Below are positions 5,616 to 6,169 of a stretch of DNA of 6,169 bases, piece after piece. The first letter of the stretch is position 1. Every line of letters begins with the position of its first letter. The stretch spans positions 1 to 6,169 of the forward strand of contig CAMNGY010000109.1 of assembly GCA_946538795.1 (NCBI GenBank), read 5' to 3'. A model generated the notes under the pieces. The model did not search any database, was not told the DNA's origin, and saw nothing but the letters and a program-made list of their open reading frames with translations. The stretch is from an uncultured Treponema sp. (lineage in GTDB: Bacteria; Spirochaetota; Spirochaetia; Treponematales; Treponemataceae). The translations under genes were made by a program, and so were the position numbers.

Positions 5616-6169
5616 CTAAAAACAGTCCAGTTCCAGCATAATCGGGGCATGGTCACGGCGGTCGCCGGAATCCAGCATCGACGAAAGCTTTACAGCCGGG
5701 TTCAGGCGCCCGGAAACCAAAAAGTAGTCTATCCGCCAGCCGGCATTGTTCAGCTTGCTCGTCTTGACCCGCTGGGACCACCAGGAGTAGGCCCCGGTCT
5801 CCTGTCCGTGAATCAGGCGGAATGTGTCGGTGAAGCCCGCCGCAAGCAGATGGGAAAAGCCCTGCCTCTCCTCGTCGGTGAAGCCTGCCGAAAAGTGGTT
5901 GGAGTCCGGGTTGGCAAGGTCAATCTCCTCGTGGGCGGCATTGAAGTCCCCGCAGGCTATGACAGGCTTTTTCGCGTCCAGTGCCTTCAGGTAGTCCGCG
6001 AAGCGGGTGTCCCACAGCTGGCGGTCGCCCAGGCGCACAAGCCCGTCGCCGGAATTAGGCGTATAGACGTTGACAAAGTAGAAAGAGGGAGCCTCAAGCG
6101 TCAGGATTCTGCCCTCGCTGTCCATCGTGTCCGGCGCGCCGATCGCGGGGCTGTCAGCCTTCACGTCCA
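5616..6169 (-). CDS. Exonuclease III / AP endonuclease, C-terminal part
   Basis: DNA-repair nuclease of the exonuclease III (ExoA/Xth) family, which cuts the backbone at abasic sites and removes 3'-blocked ends; cytoplasmic. The window holds the last 183 codons; the gene runs off the right edge. The family is about 250-265 residues, so roughly 70-80 N-terminal residues, with the first metal-binding Asn and Glu, are missing. Visible from the GTG-coded Val at 6164 as residue 1 are YTPNSG (Tyr34), GDFNAAHEEIDLANP (Asp73, Asn75), GFTDEER, YSWWSQR, GWRIDYFLVS (Asp146) and the terminal DHAPI (Asp171, His172). All catalytic positions in this part are intact. The last motif is preceded by GDRR where many relatives have GS, and reads DHAPI rather than DHCPV. 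The Val codon is simply in the middle of the gene and not a start. The WRIDYFLVS form is typical of the exoA type seen in Gram-positives and spirochaetes. Confidence 0.93.
   Translation of the reverse strand, partial: DVKADSPAIGAPDTMDSEGRILTLEAPSFYFVNVYTPNSGDGLVRLGDRQLWDTRFADYLKALDAKKPVIACGDFNAAHEEIDLANPDSNHFSAGFTDEERQGFSHLLAAGFTDTFRLIHGQETGAYSWWSQRVKTSKLNNAGWRIDYFLVSGRLNPAVKLSSMLDSGDRRDHAPIMLELDCF

Overview
The window is ordinary, gene-dense bacterial DNA of fairly high G+C. It holds one gene on the plus strand and three on the minus strand, all with bacterial start and ribosome-site layout. The organism cannot be fixed from the sequence alone. My best guess is a spirochaete of the Treponema group. 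This rests on the general look of the long TPR protein with its acidic tract, the exported LamG/fibronectin-type protein beside it, and the WRIDYFLVS-type exonuclease III. It is recollection rather than a search result, so confidence is low to moderate. There is no RNA gene, CRISPR array, insertion sequence or phage gene, and no sign of recent transfer.

Layout. At 24-929 (plus) lies a complete metallo-beta-lactamase-fold hydrolase of the PhnP-like type, with its metal ligands intact. It converges on a 958-residue protein at 991-3867 (minus), leaving a 61-base gap. That protein has three parts: thirteen gapless 34-residue TPR units, a very acidic low-complexity region, and a compact C-terminal domain I do not recognise. 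Within the acidic region are 236 residues with no Lys, Arg or His and an in-frame 81/81/75-base tandem DNA repeat. Upstream of it on the same strand, 42 bases away, is an exported protein at 3910-5418 with a LamG-like domain, a second beta-rich module and a C-terminal fibronectin type III domain. After a 197-base non-coding gap comes the C-terminal part of an exonuclease III/AP endonuclease (5616-6169, minus), cut by the window edge.

How they work together. The exported LamG/FnIII protein and the TPR/acidic protein are spaced like a two-gene operon with no visible terminator between them. The first would act outside the cytoplasmic membrane. The second has no signal peptide and should be a cytoplasmic scaffold. 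No joint function can be read from the sequence, but this pair is the least described part of the window. The hydrolase and the exonuclease look like independent housekeeping genes.
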